This document shows positions 18,389 to 27,423 of a stretch of DNA of 64,000 nt, piece by piece. Location: NCBI GenBank assembly GCA_024233005.1, contig JACKQE010000008.1, positions 1 through 64,000 on the forward strand. Direction: 5' to 3'. The DNA comes from Akkermansiaceae bacterium. Lineage in GTDB: Bacteria > Verrucomicrobiota > Verrucomicrobiia > Verrucomicrobiales > DEV007. Within the stretch, counting starts at the first letter, position 1; every line of letters starts with the position of its first letter. The position numbers were made by a program, and so were the translations under genes. The notes beneath the pieces were generated by a model. It was not told the DNA's origin, did not search any database, and saw only the letters and a program-made list of their open reading frames with translations.

Positions 18389-21300
18389 ATGAAACACACC
18401 AACATCCTCCTCCTCGCGCTTTTCTTCACGCGGATCGCATGCGCAGAACCGTATCTCGTCGAGAACGGCCAGCCGCGGGCGGAGATTGTCATCAGCGAAC
18501 AGCCCTTGCGCACCGTGCGGCTCGCGGCGCAGGAGTTGCAGGATGGCATTCTGAAAATCAGCGGGGCTCGGCTGCCCATCGTCACGCAGCCAAGCGGCAA
18601 GGCGGTGAGCCTTTTCGTCGGTGCCAGCGCGCATTCGCCGGTGAAGGCGGAGGGGCTGGGGCATGGCGCGTATCGCATCGCCACGGGTGCGGACTGGATG
18701 GCGCTCGTCGGGGAGGACACGGAGTTCACGCCCATCGAGCCGTGGGCCAAGAGCAATGCGGAGATCGTGAACGGCAAGGCCCAGGGAGAGTGGAACCGGA
18801 TCACGGGGGCGCTCTGGGGTCTGCCCAATCTGTTGATCTACAAAAGTCGCTTCACGCTGCCGGGTGACATTGGCCTTCCCGCAGTGCACGCTGCGGAAAA
18901 GATCGCGCCCTTGCAAATGTGGGATCAAGACGAGCGCGGCTCGTTCAACGCGGTTTGCGGTTTCCTCATGAAGCTCGGGGTGCGCTGGTATCTGCCGGGT
19001 GAACTCGGCGAAGTGCTGCCGGTTTTGAAAACGATCCCGCTGCCGAAGATCGACGAGACGGTGCGGCCCGACTTCGAGCAGCGGCGCTTCAGCTACCACG
19101 GCGGCGTGCATGGGCGCACCAATGCCATGTGGTTCATGCGGCTCGGTGTGCGCGATCCTTACGGCATCCAGGACGCCCACGGGCTCGATACCATGACGAA
19201 TCACGCGGAGGTCTTCGCGGCGCATCCGGAGTGGTTCGCGATGTATGGCGGCAAGCGGCGCTTTGAGCCGGGGGCCAACAATCAGCTCTGTTACTCGAAT
19301 GAGGAACTGTTTCGGGAAACGGTCCGCTATGTCCGGGCGCAGTTCGATCACTTCAAGATGAGCATGGTCTCGGTGATGCCGCCGGACGGCTACACCGCCA
19401 TCTGCCAGTGCGAGAAGTGCCAGGGCAAAGACTCGCCGGAGCGCGACCAAAGAGGCCTCGCCTCGGACTACGTCTGGGGCTTTGTGAACCGCGTGGCGAG
19501 GGAAGTGCGCAAGACGCATCCGAACGGCAAGGTGCTGAACTGCGCCTACGGCATCTATTCACTGCCACCGCTGAAGATCGACAAGCTGGAGCCCAATGTC
19601 GTCGTCTCCATCGTCGGTGCCCGCGTGCCAAGGAACAACAAACCGGAGCAGCAGGCGGCGTTTCGGCAGTTGCGTGAGAGCTGGGTGGCGAAGACACACC
19701 ACCCGATCATCAACTTCGAGAACTATCCCTTCACCGACCGCGGCTGGTATCTGCCTGCCTTCACCCCGCACACGATGGGCGAGAGCACAAATGCCACCAA
19801 GGGCATCTCATACGGCGAAGACATCTCCCTCACCGTGCCGCAGGAGCCCAGCACGGCGGGCATCGGCTTCAATCATTTCCAAGTCTATTTCACCGCGCGG
19901 CTCTATTGGGGCGGCAAGGACGCTGACGTGGACGCGATCTTCCGCGAATACTGCCGCCTTTTCTACGGGCCGGCGGAAGCGGAGATGCGAGCTTTCCTTG
20001 AATTCTGCGAGGCCAACTGGCAGGAGATGGAAAAGGACAAACTCAAAGCCGACGAAGCGCTTGCCCTTTTCGACCAAGCGAAGGCGAAGGCTGATCCCGC
20101 GAGTGTGTATGGCCAACGTCTCGCCCTGATCGACGACTTCCTCAAAGGCTTGCGCAACAAAAGCCAGCAACTCGGAAAGGTGCGCGGCCCGGTGCCAGTG
20201 CTGAGGCTGGTCGGCGAGGCGCGCGGCAAGATCGTCATTGATGGCAGGCTCGATGACGAAGCGTGGAAGAACGCCTTTCCCTCCGCCACCTGCTCCCTGC
20301 GCGAGCTGCAAACGGGACGCCCGCCCGCCTTTGGCACCACAGTGAAATCCACCTGGCTTGGCCGTGACCTCTACTTCGCCATCCGGTGCGACGAACGTCG
20401 CGGCGAGAAGCCCAACATCGGCACCACGAAAGAAGATGACGGCGCGCTCTGGTATGGCGATGCCGTCGAGCTGCTGCTCGAAACCGAATCCCGCTCGTAC
20501 TATCAAATCGCCATCAGTCCGAGCGGCGCCGTGGTGGATCTGGATCGCGGCGCCTCGCGCGACAAGTGGTTCAGTTGGGACTCGAACGCCGAAGTCGCCA
20601 CCCACATCGCCGACGATCACTGGACCATCGAGATTCGTCTGCCCATCACCCAGGATGAAAACGATCCGCTGCACCAAGTCATTGGACGCAGACCCGACAA
20701 GAGCCTGCCTTGGCACATCAACCTCTGCCGCCAGCGCATTCGCGATGATGGCGCGGAATACTCCGCCTTCTCGCCGACAGGCACCGACGGCTTCCACGAA
20801 GTGATGAAGTTCGCGACCTTCTACGACGGCAACAGTTTCGAGTTTGACCACGGTCCGCCGGAGGATGACTTCCTCGAAAAGATGCGCATCGCCGCCGACT
20901 TCGCCCGCTCCGGCAAGCGCGAGGAGGCGCTCGCCGCCTACACCGCGGCCGCCGAGGGCAAGATCACCGACCTGCAAAAGTCCCACACCCTGGAGCTGGC
21001 CGCCCAATTTGCCATTCACCAGCGCAAGCCGGACCTCGCCGCGGAACTCATCGCCCGCATCCCCGTCGAATCCGTCAAAAAGGCCGCTCAGATGGATCAC
21101 CTCCTCAACACCTCCGAGGCACCCGAGGTCATCGCCCGGTTCGGAGGGGAAGATTTCTCCCAATGGCCTTTCTGGAAACGCGGTGCCGGCCTTCTTGCCC
21201 GGGGCCGCTCCTATTCCATTGCCAAAGCCGGCGACAAGGCCGAAGCCGACCTCACTGCCGCACTCGAATGGATCAGCGAGCCGCGCACCCGCGACACGAT

Positions 21301-21577
21301 TTGGGAAGCCATCGGCCACAACCGGGAAAACAACCTCAAGAGCGATGAAAGCGCCCTTGCCGCCTACACCGCCATCGTTGAAGGCCGCACCCACATCGGA
21401 GGCGCCAGCGAGTTCACCGCCCTGCAAGGCATCGCCCGCATCCAGACCCGCAGAGGCCAGTTCGACGATGCTTTGAAGACCCTGAACCGTGCCGAGCCCG
21501 ACAAACTGCAAGGCGTCTGGCGGGACCATATCCAAAAATCCATCGAAGCCGTGAACCAGGCTCGAAAACCAAATTGA
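18389..21577 (+). CDS. Secreted DUF4838-domain protein with CBM9-like and TPR-like C-terminus
   Basis: This 1062-residue protein starts with the signal peptide MKHTNILLLALFFTRIACAE. The N-terminal half matches the DUF4838 type: a small alpha-glucuronidase-like N domain (VRLAAQELQDGILKISGARLP) and then GVRWYLPGELGEVLP. It continues with HPEWFAMYGGKRRFEPGANN, the CQCEKCQG motif and VNRVAREVRKTHP. From about residue 610 a CBM9-like domain follows (IVIDGRLDDEAWKNA, ALWYGDAVELLLETESRSYY), then helical TPR-like repeats to the C-terminus. DUF4838 proteins are thought to be TIM-barrel glycoside hydrolases, but I know of no settled activity. The downstream SUMF1 gene and a second DUF4838 gene suggest one operon. 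Confidence 0.83.
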   Translation: MKHTNILLLALFFTRIACAEPYLVENGQPRAEIVISEQPLRTVRLAAQELQDGILKISGARLPIVTQPSGKAVSLFVGASAHSPVKAEGLGHGAYRIATGADWMALVGEDTEFTPIEPWAKSNAEIVNGKAQGEWNRITGALWGLPNLLIYKSRFTLPGDIGLPAVHAAEKIAPLQMWDQDERGSFNAVCGFLMKLGVRWYLPGELGEVLPVLKTIPLPKIDETVRPDFEQRRFSYHGGVHGRTNAMWFMRLGVRDPYGIQDAHGLDTMTNHAEVFAAHPEWFAMYGGKRRFEPGANNQLCYSNEELFRETVRYVRAQFDHFKMSMVSVMPPDGYTAICQCEKCQGKDSPERDQRGLASDYVWGFVNRVAREVRKTHPNGKVLNCAYGIYSLPPLKIDKLEPNVVVSIVGARVPRNNKPEQQAAFRQLRESWVAKTHHPIINFENYPFTDRGWYLPAFTPHTMGESTNATKGISYGEDISLTVPQEPSTAGIGFNHFQVYFTARLYWGGKDADVDAIFREYCRLFYGPAEAEMRAFLEFCEANWQEMEKDKLKADEALALFDQAKAKADPASVYGQRLALIDDFLKGLRNKSQQLGKVRGPVPVLRLVGEARGKIVIDGRLDDEAWKNAFPSATCSLRELQTGRPPAFGTTVKSTWLGRDLYFAIRCDERRGEKPNIGTTKEDDGALWYGDAVELLLETESRSYYQIAISPSGAVVDLDRGASRDKWFSWDSNAEVATHIADDHWTIEIRLPITQDENDPLHQVIGRRPDKSLPWHINLCRQRIRDDGAEYSAFSPTGTDGFHEVMKFATFYDGNSFEFDHGPPEDDFLEKMRIAADFARSGKREEALAAYTAAAEGKITDLQKSHTLELAAQFAIHQRKPDLAAELIARIPVESVKKAAQMDHLLNTSEAPEVIARFGGEDFSQWPFWKRGAGLLARGRSYSIAKAGDKAEADLTAALEWISEPRTRDTIWEAIGHNRENNLKSDESALAAYTAIVEGRTHIGGASEFTALQGIARIQTRRGQFDDALKTLNRAEPDKLQGVWRDHIQKSIEAVNQARKPN

Positions 21578-21630
21578 TCCCCAATCTCCGCCTTCCTTTT
21601 GATGGCTGACAAAACCGTGATCACAGAATC

Positions 21631-22743
21631 ATGAAGACCCGAATCCCATTTTTCTGCCGCCCATTTTTTTGCCGGCTCATCCTCACCGTTTTCCTTATCG
21701 CGCCGCTCGCCACGCTCCACGCCGAAGAACCGAAAAGCGGTGATTCCAGAAGGATCGACCTCGGAGACGGCGCCACCTTGGAGATCGTGTACCTGCCGCC
21801 GGGCGAGTTCATGATGGGCAGCACACCGGAGGAGAAGCAGTGGGCCACGGGCATCGAAGGGGGCGCACAACCGGGGACGTCGCGCGAGTCGTTTGAAGGC
21901 GAACAACCGCGATTGACGCGGGTGAGGCACGGCTTCTGGATGGGGCGCACGGAGGTCAGCGTCGGTCAATTCCGGCGTTTCGTCCTGGAGAGCGGGTATT
22001 TCACCGATGCGGAGCAGCCCGATGGCAAAACGCAGGTCTTCGATCCCGAATGGGACGGTTATCAACTCACGACGAAGGTGGTGCATCCCTGGAAATCAAT
22101 GCCGGACAAGAGCTGGCGTGATCCGAACTGGGATTTTCCAAACCGGGACGACTTTCCCGTGGTGTGCGTGAGTTACAACGACATGAACGCATTCTGCCAC
22201 TGGCTGACGGAGCGGGAACGCATCGCGGGCCGCCTGCCGGACGGGCTGGAGTATCGGTTGCCCACGGAAGCGGAATGGGAGTATGGATGCCGCGGCGGCG
22301 GAAGGGAGAGCCATTATTTCTGGTGGGGCAACAACCTCGAAGCAGGCGAAGGCCGGTTGAACATCTCCGCGATCGATTTCCTGCCGCGCCGCACCAAAAC
22401 CTGGCCGTTGGGGAAAGCCCCCTGGAGTGACGGTTTTCCCTTCGTCTCGCCCGTGGACCATTACGGCGAAAAGGGCCGCAACGGCTTCGGTCTGGCTGAC
22501 ATGTGCGGAGGCGTGTGGGAGTTCGTCATCGATCACTTCGATCCGAAAGGCGGACACGAAGAGATCCACTATGAAAATGCCGATAAGCGCACCGTCTCTC
22601 GCCCCGTGTGCCGTGGGGGGAACTATTTCGACGTGCCGGGCAACGCCCGCTGCGCGGTACGGCTGGGAATCGCCAGCGTGACCTATTCCGACTCCCGTGA
22701 CGGCTTCCGCATCTGTCTGGGCCCTGTGGTGCCGAAACATTAG
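21631..22743 (+). CDS. Secreted SUMF1/FGE-sulfatase-domain protein lacking the FGE cysteine pair
   Basis: This is a 370-residue protein of the formylglycine-generating-enzyme (SUMF1) fold. The N-terminal signal ends around ATLHAEE. Fold markers are MVxxP-like LPPGEFMMGSTPEEK, GFWMGRTEVSVGQFRRFV, PVVCVSYNDMNAFCHWL, YRLPTEAEWEYGCRGG, NGFGLADMCGGVWEFV and the C-terminal RPVCRGGNYF to DGFRICLG. True aerobic FGEs carry a copper-binding Cys pair in a GGSxxCxxxxC block; here that stretch is GGNYFDVPGNARCAVR, with no matching pair. It is therefore probably not the sulfatase maturase. It sits between two DUF4838 genes, 53 bp after the first and 16 bp before the second, so an operon is likely. Confidence 0.85.
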   Translation: MKTRIPFFCRPFFCRLILTVFLIAPLATLHAEEPKSGDSRRIDLGDGATLEIVYLPPGEFMMGSTPEEKQWATGIEGGAQPGTSRESFEGEQPRLTRVRHGFWMGRTEVSVGQFRRFVLESGYFTDAEQPDGKTQVFDPEWDGYQLTTKVVHPWKSMPDKSWRDPNWDFPNRDDFPVVCVSYNDMNAFCHWLTERERIAGRLPDGLEYRLPTEAEWEYGCRGGGRESHYFWWGNNLEAGEGRLNISAIDFLPRRTKTWPLGKAPWSDGFPFVSPVDHYGEKGRNGFGLADMCGGVWEFVIDHFDPKGGHEEIHYENADKRTVSRPVCRGGNYFDVPGNARCAVRLGIASVTYSDSRDGFRICLGPVVPKH

Positions 22744-22759
22744 GAAACGAATACCCACC

Positions 22760-24748
22760 ATGGTACGATCATCCTTGATTCTTGTGTGTCTCTGCATGGC
22801 AATGCCGCGGCTGGCCGCGGAGTCACCGGCCGCACAAAAGCTCTCCGACTTCCAGCGCGTCGTCATCGCTGATGATGCCAACGCGGTGCAACGGGCTGCG
22901 GCGGACGAACTTGCGAGCCATGTGAGCCGGATCACGGGCCGGAAAGTGGAAACCATGAAGGCGAGTGCGTTTGCGCTGGCGACAACCGCCGGGCCTTCAT
23001 TCTTTGTGGGCGATGGCGCGGCGGAAATGGCGCTGGGTAAATCGCCGAAGCCGTGGAAAACAGAGGAATGGATGCTGCGCTCCGTGCCGCGGGGGCTGGT
23101 ATTGGCGGGCGATGATGGAGAGGGTGATCCGTGGTCGATCGCCACGGCGGCGGGCAGCATGCTGGCGGTATACACCTTGCTGGAGGATCACCTTGGCGTG
23201 CGCTGGTTTTGGCCGGGCGCGTTTGGCGAGCATGTGCCGGAAAATGCCGGAGCTTTGGTGCCAGGGCTTATGGAGCGGCGCACGCCGGGTTTTGAGATTC
23301 GTTCGGTGGAGCTCGGCTATTCCAGCATTTACCACACGAAGGGGTTTAACGATGCCGCCCGGCGCTGGGCAAGGCGATCACGCTTGGGTTGGGTGAAGTC
23401 GGCGGTGTTTGGGCACAGTTGGGAGGCGGCGTTTGACCTGCGCAAGGGCGAGACCTTCCAGCAACACCCGGAATGGTTTGCGCTGGTCGATGGCAAACGC
23501 CGGCCGCCCCAGATGTGCACCACGCACCCCGAGGTCATCAATCGCATGGTGGACTATGTGCTCACGGGCAAGCAGGACATCATGAACATCTCGCCGAGCG
23601 ATGGCGGCGGCTTTTGCGAATGCGAGCGCTGCCGGGCGCTCGATGTGCCGGGCGTGCTCGCATACGACAACAAGCATGTCCAGCTCAGCGACCGGATCTT
23701 CACCTACGCCAACGAAGTCGCCCGCCGGGTGCGGGAAAAGAATCCGGCGAAGGGATGCGGCATGTTTGCCTACACCTACTACAACAAACCGCCCGTGAAG
23801 ATCGACAGACTGGAGCCGAACTTGTATCTCTCCTTCGTTTTTCAAAGCGCCGCCCATCGCGATCCTGAAAACCTGCGCGAGTGGCGGGAGTCCGTCTCGG
23901 GCTGGCAGAAACTCGGCGCCAAAATGGTCGTCCGCGAGGGCTGGGGCAACCACTACTACCACGACCTGCCCTTCATCCACGAACGCCAGATTATCGCGAG
24001 TCTGGCGGAAGCGAGTAGTCTGGGTTTCGTCGCCGCGTATGGGGAAGGCAGCAAATCCTTCGCCACAATGGCCCCGAACTATTGGGCCATCACCCACATG
24101 ATGTGGGACCCGAAACGCGACTCGGCCAAGGTGATGCCCGACTTTTACCATTCCGCCTACGGACCCGTGGCAGCGGAGATGGAGGCTTTTTTTGACGCTT
24201 ACAGCCGGGCGCTCGACGCGAATTGGTCCAAACGCGACCGCATCGTGGACGCCACCGGGATTGCCTATGCCAATGTCATCGCTGCTTGGGGAAAACTCAT
24301 CCCCGCCGAGGCCATCGCGGAGGCTGAAAAACACCTCCAGGCTGCCGAGTCCAAAGCTCCCTCGGGAGAGTATGCCGATCGGGTGACGTTCCACCGCTTT
24401 GGCCACGAATACTCCAAGGTCATGCTCGAACTGCTCGCCAACTACAAATCGCTCAGCGAGCTTGGCGTGAAGATGGACTTTGCCGTGGTGGCGCAAGCCA
24501 CGCGAGATGATCCCGCCGCCCGCGATGCCCTGCTGAAACGCACCTGCGAGCTGGGCGAGTTACGCGAGCAAATGCTCCTCGCCCATCGCGACTGGGCAGG
24601 CCCGGACGAAGGACTCTACGCTTTCACCAACGACAGAAAGATTCGCCAGTGGCACGCCAACGTGAAAAAGGCCCTCGGCATCGACAGACCCAGTGCCCTG
24701 ACGAAGGCCACGCTCGCTGAAAAGCCCGGTGGTCTGAAAAAGCCATGA
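22760..24748 (+). CDS. Secreted DUF4838-domain protein
   Basis: This 662-residue paralogue of the N-terminal part of the 18389-21577 protein starts at ATG 22760 with signal peptide MVRSSLILVCLCMAMPRLAAE. The frame to 22697 would run inside the SUMF1 gene. Shared features are RAAADELASHVSRITGRKV, DHLGVRWFWPGAFGEHVP, QHPEWFALVDGKRRPPQMC, the zinc-finger-like CECERCRALD, VARRVREKNPAKG and VYxKPPVKIDRLEPN-type strands. It lacks the CBM9-like domain and ends with a helical region. Activity is unknown; the family is predicted to act on glycans. It is the last gene of the DUF4838/SUMF1/DUF4838 trio. Confidence 0.83.
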   Translation: MVRSSLILVCLCMAMPRLAAESPAAQKLSDFQRVVIADDANAVQRAAADELASHVSRITGRKVETMKASAFALATTAGPSFFVGDGAAEMALGKSPKPWKTEEWMLRSVPRGLVLAGDDGEGDPWSIATAAGSMLAVYTLLEDHLGVRWFWPGAFGEHVPENAGALVPGLMERRTPGFEIRSVELGYSSIYHTKGFNDAARRWARRSRLGWVKSAVFGHSWEAAFDLRKGETFQQHPEWFALVDGKRRPPQMCTTHPEVINRMVDYVLTGKQDIMNISPSDGGGFCECERCRALDVPGVLAYDNKHVQLSDRIFTYANEVARRVREKNPAKGCGMFAYTYYNKPPVKIDRLEPNLYLSFVFQSAAHRDPENLREWRESVSGWQKLGAKMVVREGWGNHYYHDLPFIHERQIIASLAEASSLGFVAAYGEGSKSFATMAPNYWAITHMMWDPKRDSAKVMPDFYHSAYGPVAAEMEAFFDAYSRALDANWSKRDRIVDATGIAYANVIAAWGKLIPAEAIAEAEKHLQAAESKAPSGEYADRVTFHRFGHEYSKVMLELLANYKSLSELGVKMDFAVVAQATRDDPAARDALLKRTCELGELREQMLLAHRDWAGPDEGLYAFTNDRKIRQWHANVKKALGIDRPSALTKATLAEKPGGLKKP

Positions 24749-25422
24749 ACCATCATGCAGTGCCGCGCCTATTTTTACCCCAGCGTCTCCCTCACGGCCC
24801 TGGCCGATTGTGTCGCCGCAGCGCGTGCGTCTTTCCGCGCGCATCAGGGGGGCGCCGTGTTTGGAATCCGATTCTGAAGCCGGTGGCATTCCCGAGAATG
24901 TGAGTGGTTGCATGAATCCCTTCGCGATCCGCCGGGGCGATGAATCCTGATTCCTTCTCGCCGGTGCGGACAAGAGCGGCCGCCGTCGTATCGCTCCTGC
25001 CACGGCCGCGGTGAATGCCCTCGGCCTCTGGAAAGGTCACGGGGTGGTGCTCGACCCCGTCGGGAATGATCCCCTCCAATCCGGGGCGCCGCGCGGGGAC
25101 AGCCAGCCCGGAGGGCGGAAGGGAATCGTCAAGGGGAGGGGGAAAAAGACAATTCCTGCAAGGGGGGTGATTCAGTGGGCAGTGGAAATTTGCGCCAGGG
25201 TTAGGGGGGCATGGATTGGATCTCTCGAAGTGCGGGAGGAGAACCGAAGTCTGGTCAACCGGGTTTAAGCGCAAAGGCCTCACCCGGCGACGATGGATGC
25301 CAATCCCTGCAAATGACTCCCCGTTTTACCGGGCAGGGCTAAAGGGCCCGGGTGGGCGCCAAAACTGGGCTTATCAGCAATAGGGGTAATTCGAATATCG
25401 GAAAGCTTGCGGTCGATTGGAA
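24749..25422. other. Long intergenic region, no gene recognised
   Basis: About 670 bp without a believable gene. The longest frames on either strand have no start context, signal peptide or conserved motif. An AAAAAGACAATTCCTGC stretch near 25143 resembles short A-rich AATTCC(C)TGC stretches near 26590 and 30843 (see findings). Confidence 0.5.
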
Positions 25423-25587
25423 TCACCAAATTTCCTCCACCCGGTCTTCGAAATCATGCCACTGGTCCCCCAGCCATTCCCCGAGTTTACGGTCGTCTTT
25501 CTGCTCAGGTTTCGGTTTGGAAGCGCATCCGGCAGCAAATGTGAAAGCGCAGAGAAGAATCAGTGTTTTCAAGAGGTTTGCGCGCAT
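25423..25587 (-). CDS. 54-residue lipoprotein (small gene)
   Basis: This short frame encodes a complete small lipoprotein. ATG 25587 opens MRANLLKTLILLCAFTFAAG followed by C21, a standard signal-peptidase II lipobox (FAAGC). The remaining 33 residues are highly charged (SKPKPEQKDDRKLGEW), then an amphipathic Trp-rich end (LGDQWHDFEDRVEEIW). The residue after Cys is Ala, not Asp, so outer-membrane sorting is plausible. Size and layout resemble entericidin-like or Lpp-like envelope peptides, but there is no sequence match I can name. It stands alone in a long gene-poor region. The lipobox and clean stop make it more than a chance frame. Confidence 0.7.
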   Translation of the reverse strand: MRANLLKTLILLCAFTFAAGCASKPKPEQKDDRKLGEWLGDQWHDFEDRVEEIW

Positions 25588-25893
25588 GTGGGGAATTAAG
25601 CATTTCGCGGCCTGTCATTCCAGACTTTTTTTGCAGCGCCGCGCGAGGGATTTGTGGCAGTGCAGGAGGGCGTCATCCTCGGCTGGAATGCCGCCGGGCT
25701 GGCCAATTGGATCGGTGGCGCAGGAGTGCCCGCACAGCCGACACCCGCTGCCGCGTCCCAGCCGGGATGCCGCCAAAACGAACGCGGGTGGGCAGGATTT
25801 ATTTCCATTGAATGCACGGTCTTCCGTGCAGACTTGACGGAGCGCTGCCTGTCATATCCAAACCACCTCGCCCGCGAAGCCCCGACCCAAATC

Positions 25894-25962
25894 CAGCTCC
25901 AGCTCCAGCTCCAGCTTCAGCTTCAGCTTCAGCTTCAGCTTCAGCTTCAGCTTCAGCTTCAG
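25894..25962. repeat. Hexanucleotide tandem repeat, 3 x CAGCTC then 8 x CAGCTT
   Basis: Eleven perfect-length 6-bp units run head to tail from 25894, changing from CAGCTC to CAGCTT after the third, and ending with a partial CAG. Because the unit is two codons, any frame gives a dipeptide repeat, such as Gln-Leu on the plus strand and Leu-Lys/Leu-Glu on the minus strand. No convincing gene surrounds it. Confidence 0.9.
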
Positions 25963-26099
25963 ATCGATCCGTCTCACTGACGCCGTCGAGGTGGTCAATC
26001 TCCTCTTCTGCGACGCGCCAAAGTCGACTCCCGACTCGGAAAAGCGACGACAGGCGAGGAACCTGAGGTAGTCCGGGCGTGAAACATGCTGAAAAACAC

Positions 26100-26480
26100 C
26101 GGATTCCCGGCGCCGACGCTCTCCTTCAGGCAACTGTCCTTTGCTGGCAGGAAAAGAATGACGCGGCTCTCCAATCCCTTGCCTCTGCCGAGACCGTCTT
26201 CCCGAGTCGCTGAGCGGACACGAAGCGAGTATCCGCGGCGTCATCCTAGACGGACTGAAGCACCACGACGAAGCGCTCGTCGCCCTGCAGATGGCGTTCG
26301 ACACCCCCGGGGTTGATACCCCGCAACTCGTGCAAGTGAATCTGACCAATATCCTGCGGCAGGCGGAACGAAGAGAGGAAGCCGGACTGCTGCGCATACA
26401 GGTGCTCGCAGAGCCCGACACCGAAGAGCAGCCCTTGCGGGCAAAGCTGATCCTCGGTCTGATCCGCGAAAAGAAATCAG
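26100..26480 (+). pseudogene. Decayed TPR-like gene fragment
   Basis: Two adjacent plus-strand frames read as consecutive parts of one helical repeat protein. From about 26112 one frame gives ADALLQATVLCWQEKNDAAL and QSLASAETVFPSR, then stops near 26210. From about 26204 the next frame continues SLSGHEASIRGVILDGLKHH, DEALVALQMAFDTPGVDT, NILRQAERREEAGLLRI and LRAKLILGLIREKKSG. The Ala/Leu spacing (DEALVALQMAF, AERREEAGLL) is TPR-like. A one-base frameshift and the lack of a start indicate a remnant. I cannot name the parent protein. Confidence 0.45.
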
Positions 26481-26922
26481 GCATCCAGTCGCCCCCGCAG
26501 AGGAGTCACTGGCAATCGTCCGCTCCAAAGGGGCAGGCATTGCCACCCCTTCCGCCCGGCCCCAAGGGCGGCGAGATCCCCGTTAGGTTGCAAAAGCAAT
26601 TCCCTGCTCCAGTGGCAGCCATTGCGGCACCTGCAATGCTTGTCGTCCGCTCGCTTCTCTCCCCAAAGGGGGCGGCGGAGGGACGATCCATTTTCCTTCC
26701 GTGGAGGGGAAGGCATACCGAGTGGGAGGCTGCGCGGATCTGGTCACATGGAACCTTGTGGCAACGGTGACGGCCACGGGATCTGCCTGCAGCTGCGCGG
26801 ATGGGAAAGCTCTCACCGGGCAATGTTGCCGCCGCCGCGTGGTGGTTCGTTGAAATTTATTTCACTGCCGACAGATCGACTGGGTGACCGGTGCCGCTTC
26901 TGTGAAGTAGAATGAAATTAAC
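26481..26922. other. Intergenic region upstream of ECF sigma operon
   Basis: About 440 bp with no recognisable gene. The open frame continuing from the TPR remnant becomes compositionally odd (Pro/Gly/Ser-rich), as expected of non-coding DNA. The last 80 bp contain an AT-richer TTGAAATTTATTTCACTG stretch about 80 bp before the sigma start, a plausible promoter region. Confidence 0.45.
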
Positions 26923-27423
26923 GTGGCAGCAGCAGCCTCATCATCAGACCGTTGGCAACTCTGGACCGCAGAGCGGGGAGAATTGTTCCTGCTCTACGCC
27001 CGGCAAAGAACGCGGACCGAAGAGGACGCGCAAGACGTGCTCCAAGAGTCGCTCACCGAGGCTTGGCGGCGTTCACAGGGGGAGATTCCCGACAACGCGC
27101 TTGTCTTCGCCACGATTCGCCGGCGGGCCATCGATTATGGTCGGGCCATGGATCGGCGGCAGCGACGCGAGGATCAGGCTGCGTCAAGCGTGGAGCATTG
27201 GTTCCAGCCTGATTTCACCGCGGGCGATGCCCACCTCACTGTGGCAACTGCCTTGCAGGCACTTCCAGAGCATCTGCGGGAGGTCGTGGCTCTCACGCTT
27301 TGGGGCGATCTCTCGTTTCCCGAGATTGCAGAAATCACCAGTGTGCCCGTCCCCACGGCCACCTCACGCTACCGCTATGCGTTGGAGAAACTTCGCGAAA
27401 CCCTCACTCCTCTTTTCTCTTGA
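26923..27423 (+). CDS. ECF-type RNA polymerase sigma factor
   Basis: This 166-residue sigma-70 family protein has both ECF domains. Region 2 covers FLLYARQRTRTEEDAQDVLQ, ESLTEAWRR and FATIRRRAIDYGR. Region 4 covers LQALPEHLREVVALTLWGDL and SFPEIAEITSVPVPTATSRY, ending RYALEKLRETL. I use GTG 26923 because the nearby ATG 26912 is in another frame. The next gene begins at TTG 27420, overlapping the stop by 4 bp, so the two are translationally coupled. The downstream single-TM, secreted and PDZ proteins suggest this sigma responds to an envelope signal and probably drives its own operon. Confidence 0.9.
   Translation: MAAAASSSDRWQLWTAERGELFLLYARQRTRTEEDAQDVLQESLTEAWRRSQGEIPDNALVFATIRRRAIDYGRAMDRRQRREDQAASSVEHWFQPDFTAGDAHLTVATALQALPEHLREVVALTLWGDLSFPEIAEITSVPVPTATSRYRYALEKLRETLTPLFS

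Noticed and set aside
19808..21535. 575-codon minus-strand frame
   Set aside because: It is opposite the DUF4838/CBM9 gene; Gly/Val-rich composition typical of high-GC shadows.
24792..25283. 163-codon minus-strand frame in the long intergenic region
   Set aside because: Pro/Arg/His-rich composition, no domain and no convincing start; treated as non-coding.
25852..26484. 210-codon minus-strand frame across the hexanucleotide repeat
   Set aside because: Its only structure is the Leu-Lys/Leu-Glu repeat imposed by the 6-bp unit; the rest is Ser/Arg-rich shadow of the TPR remnant.
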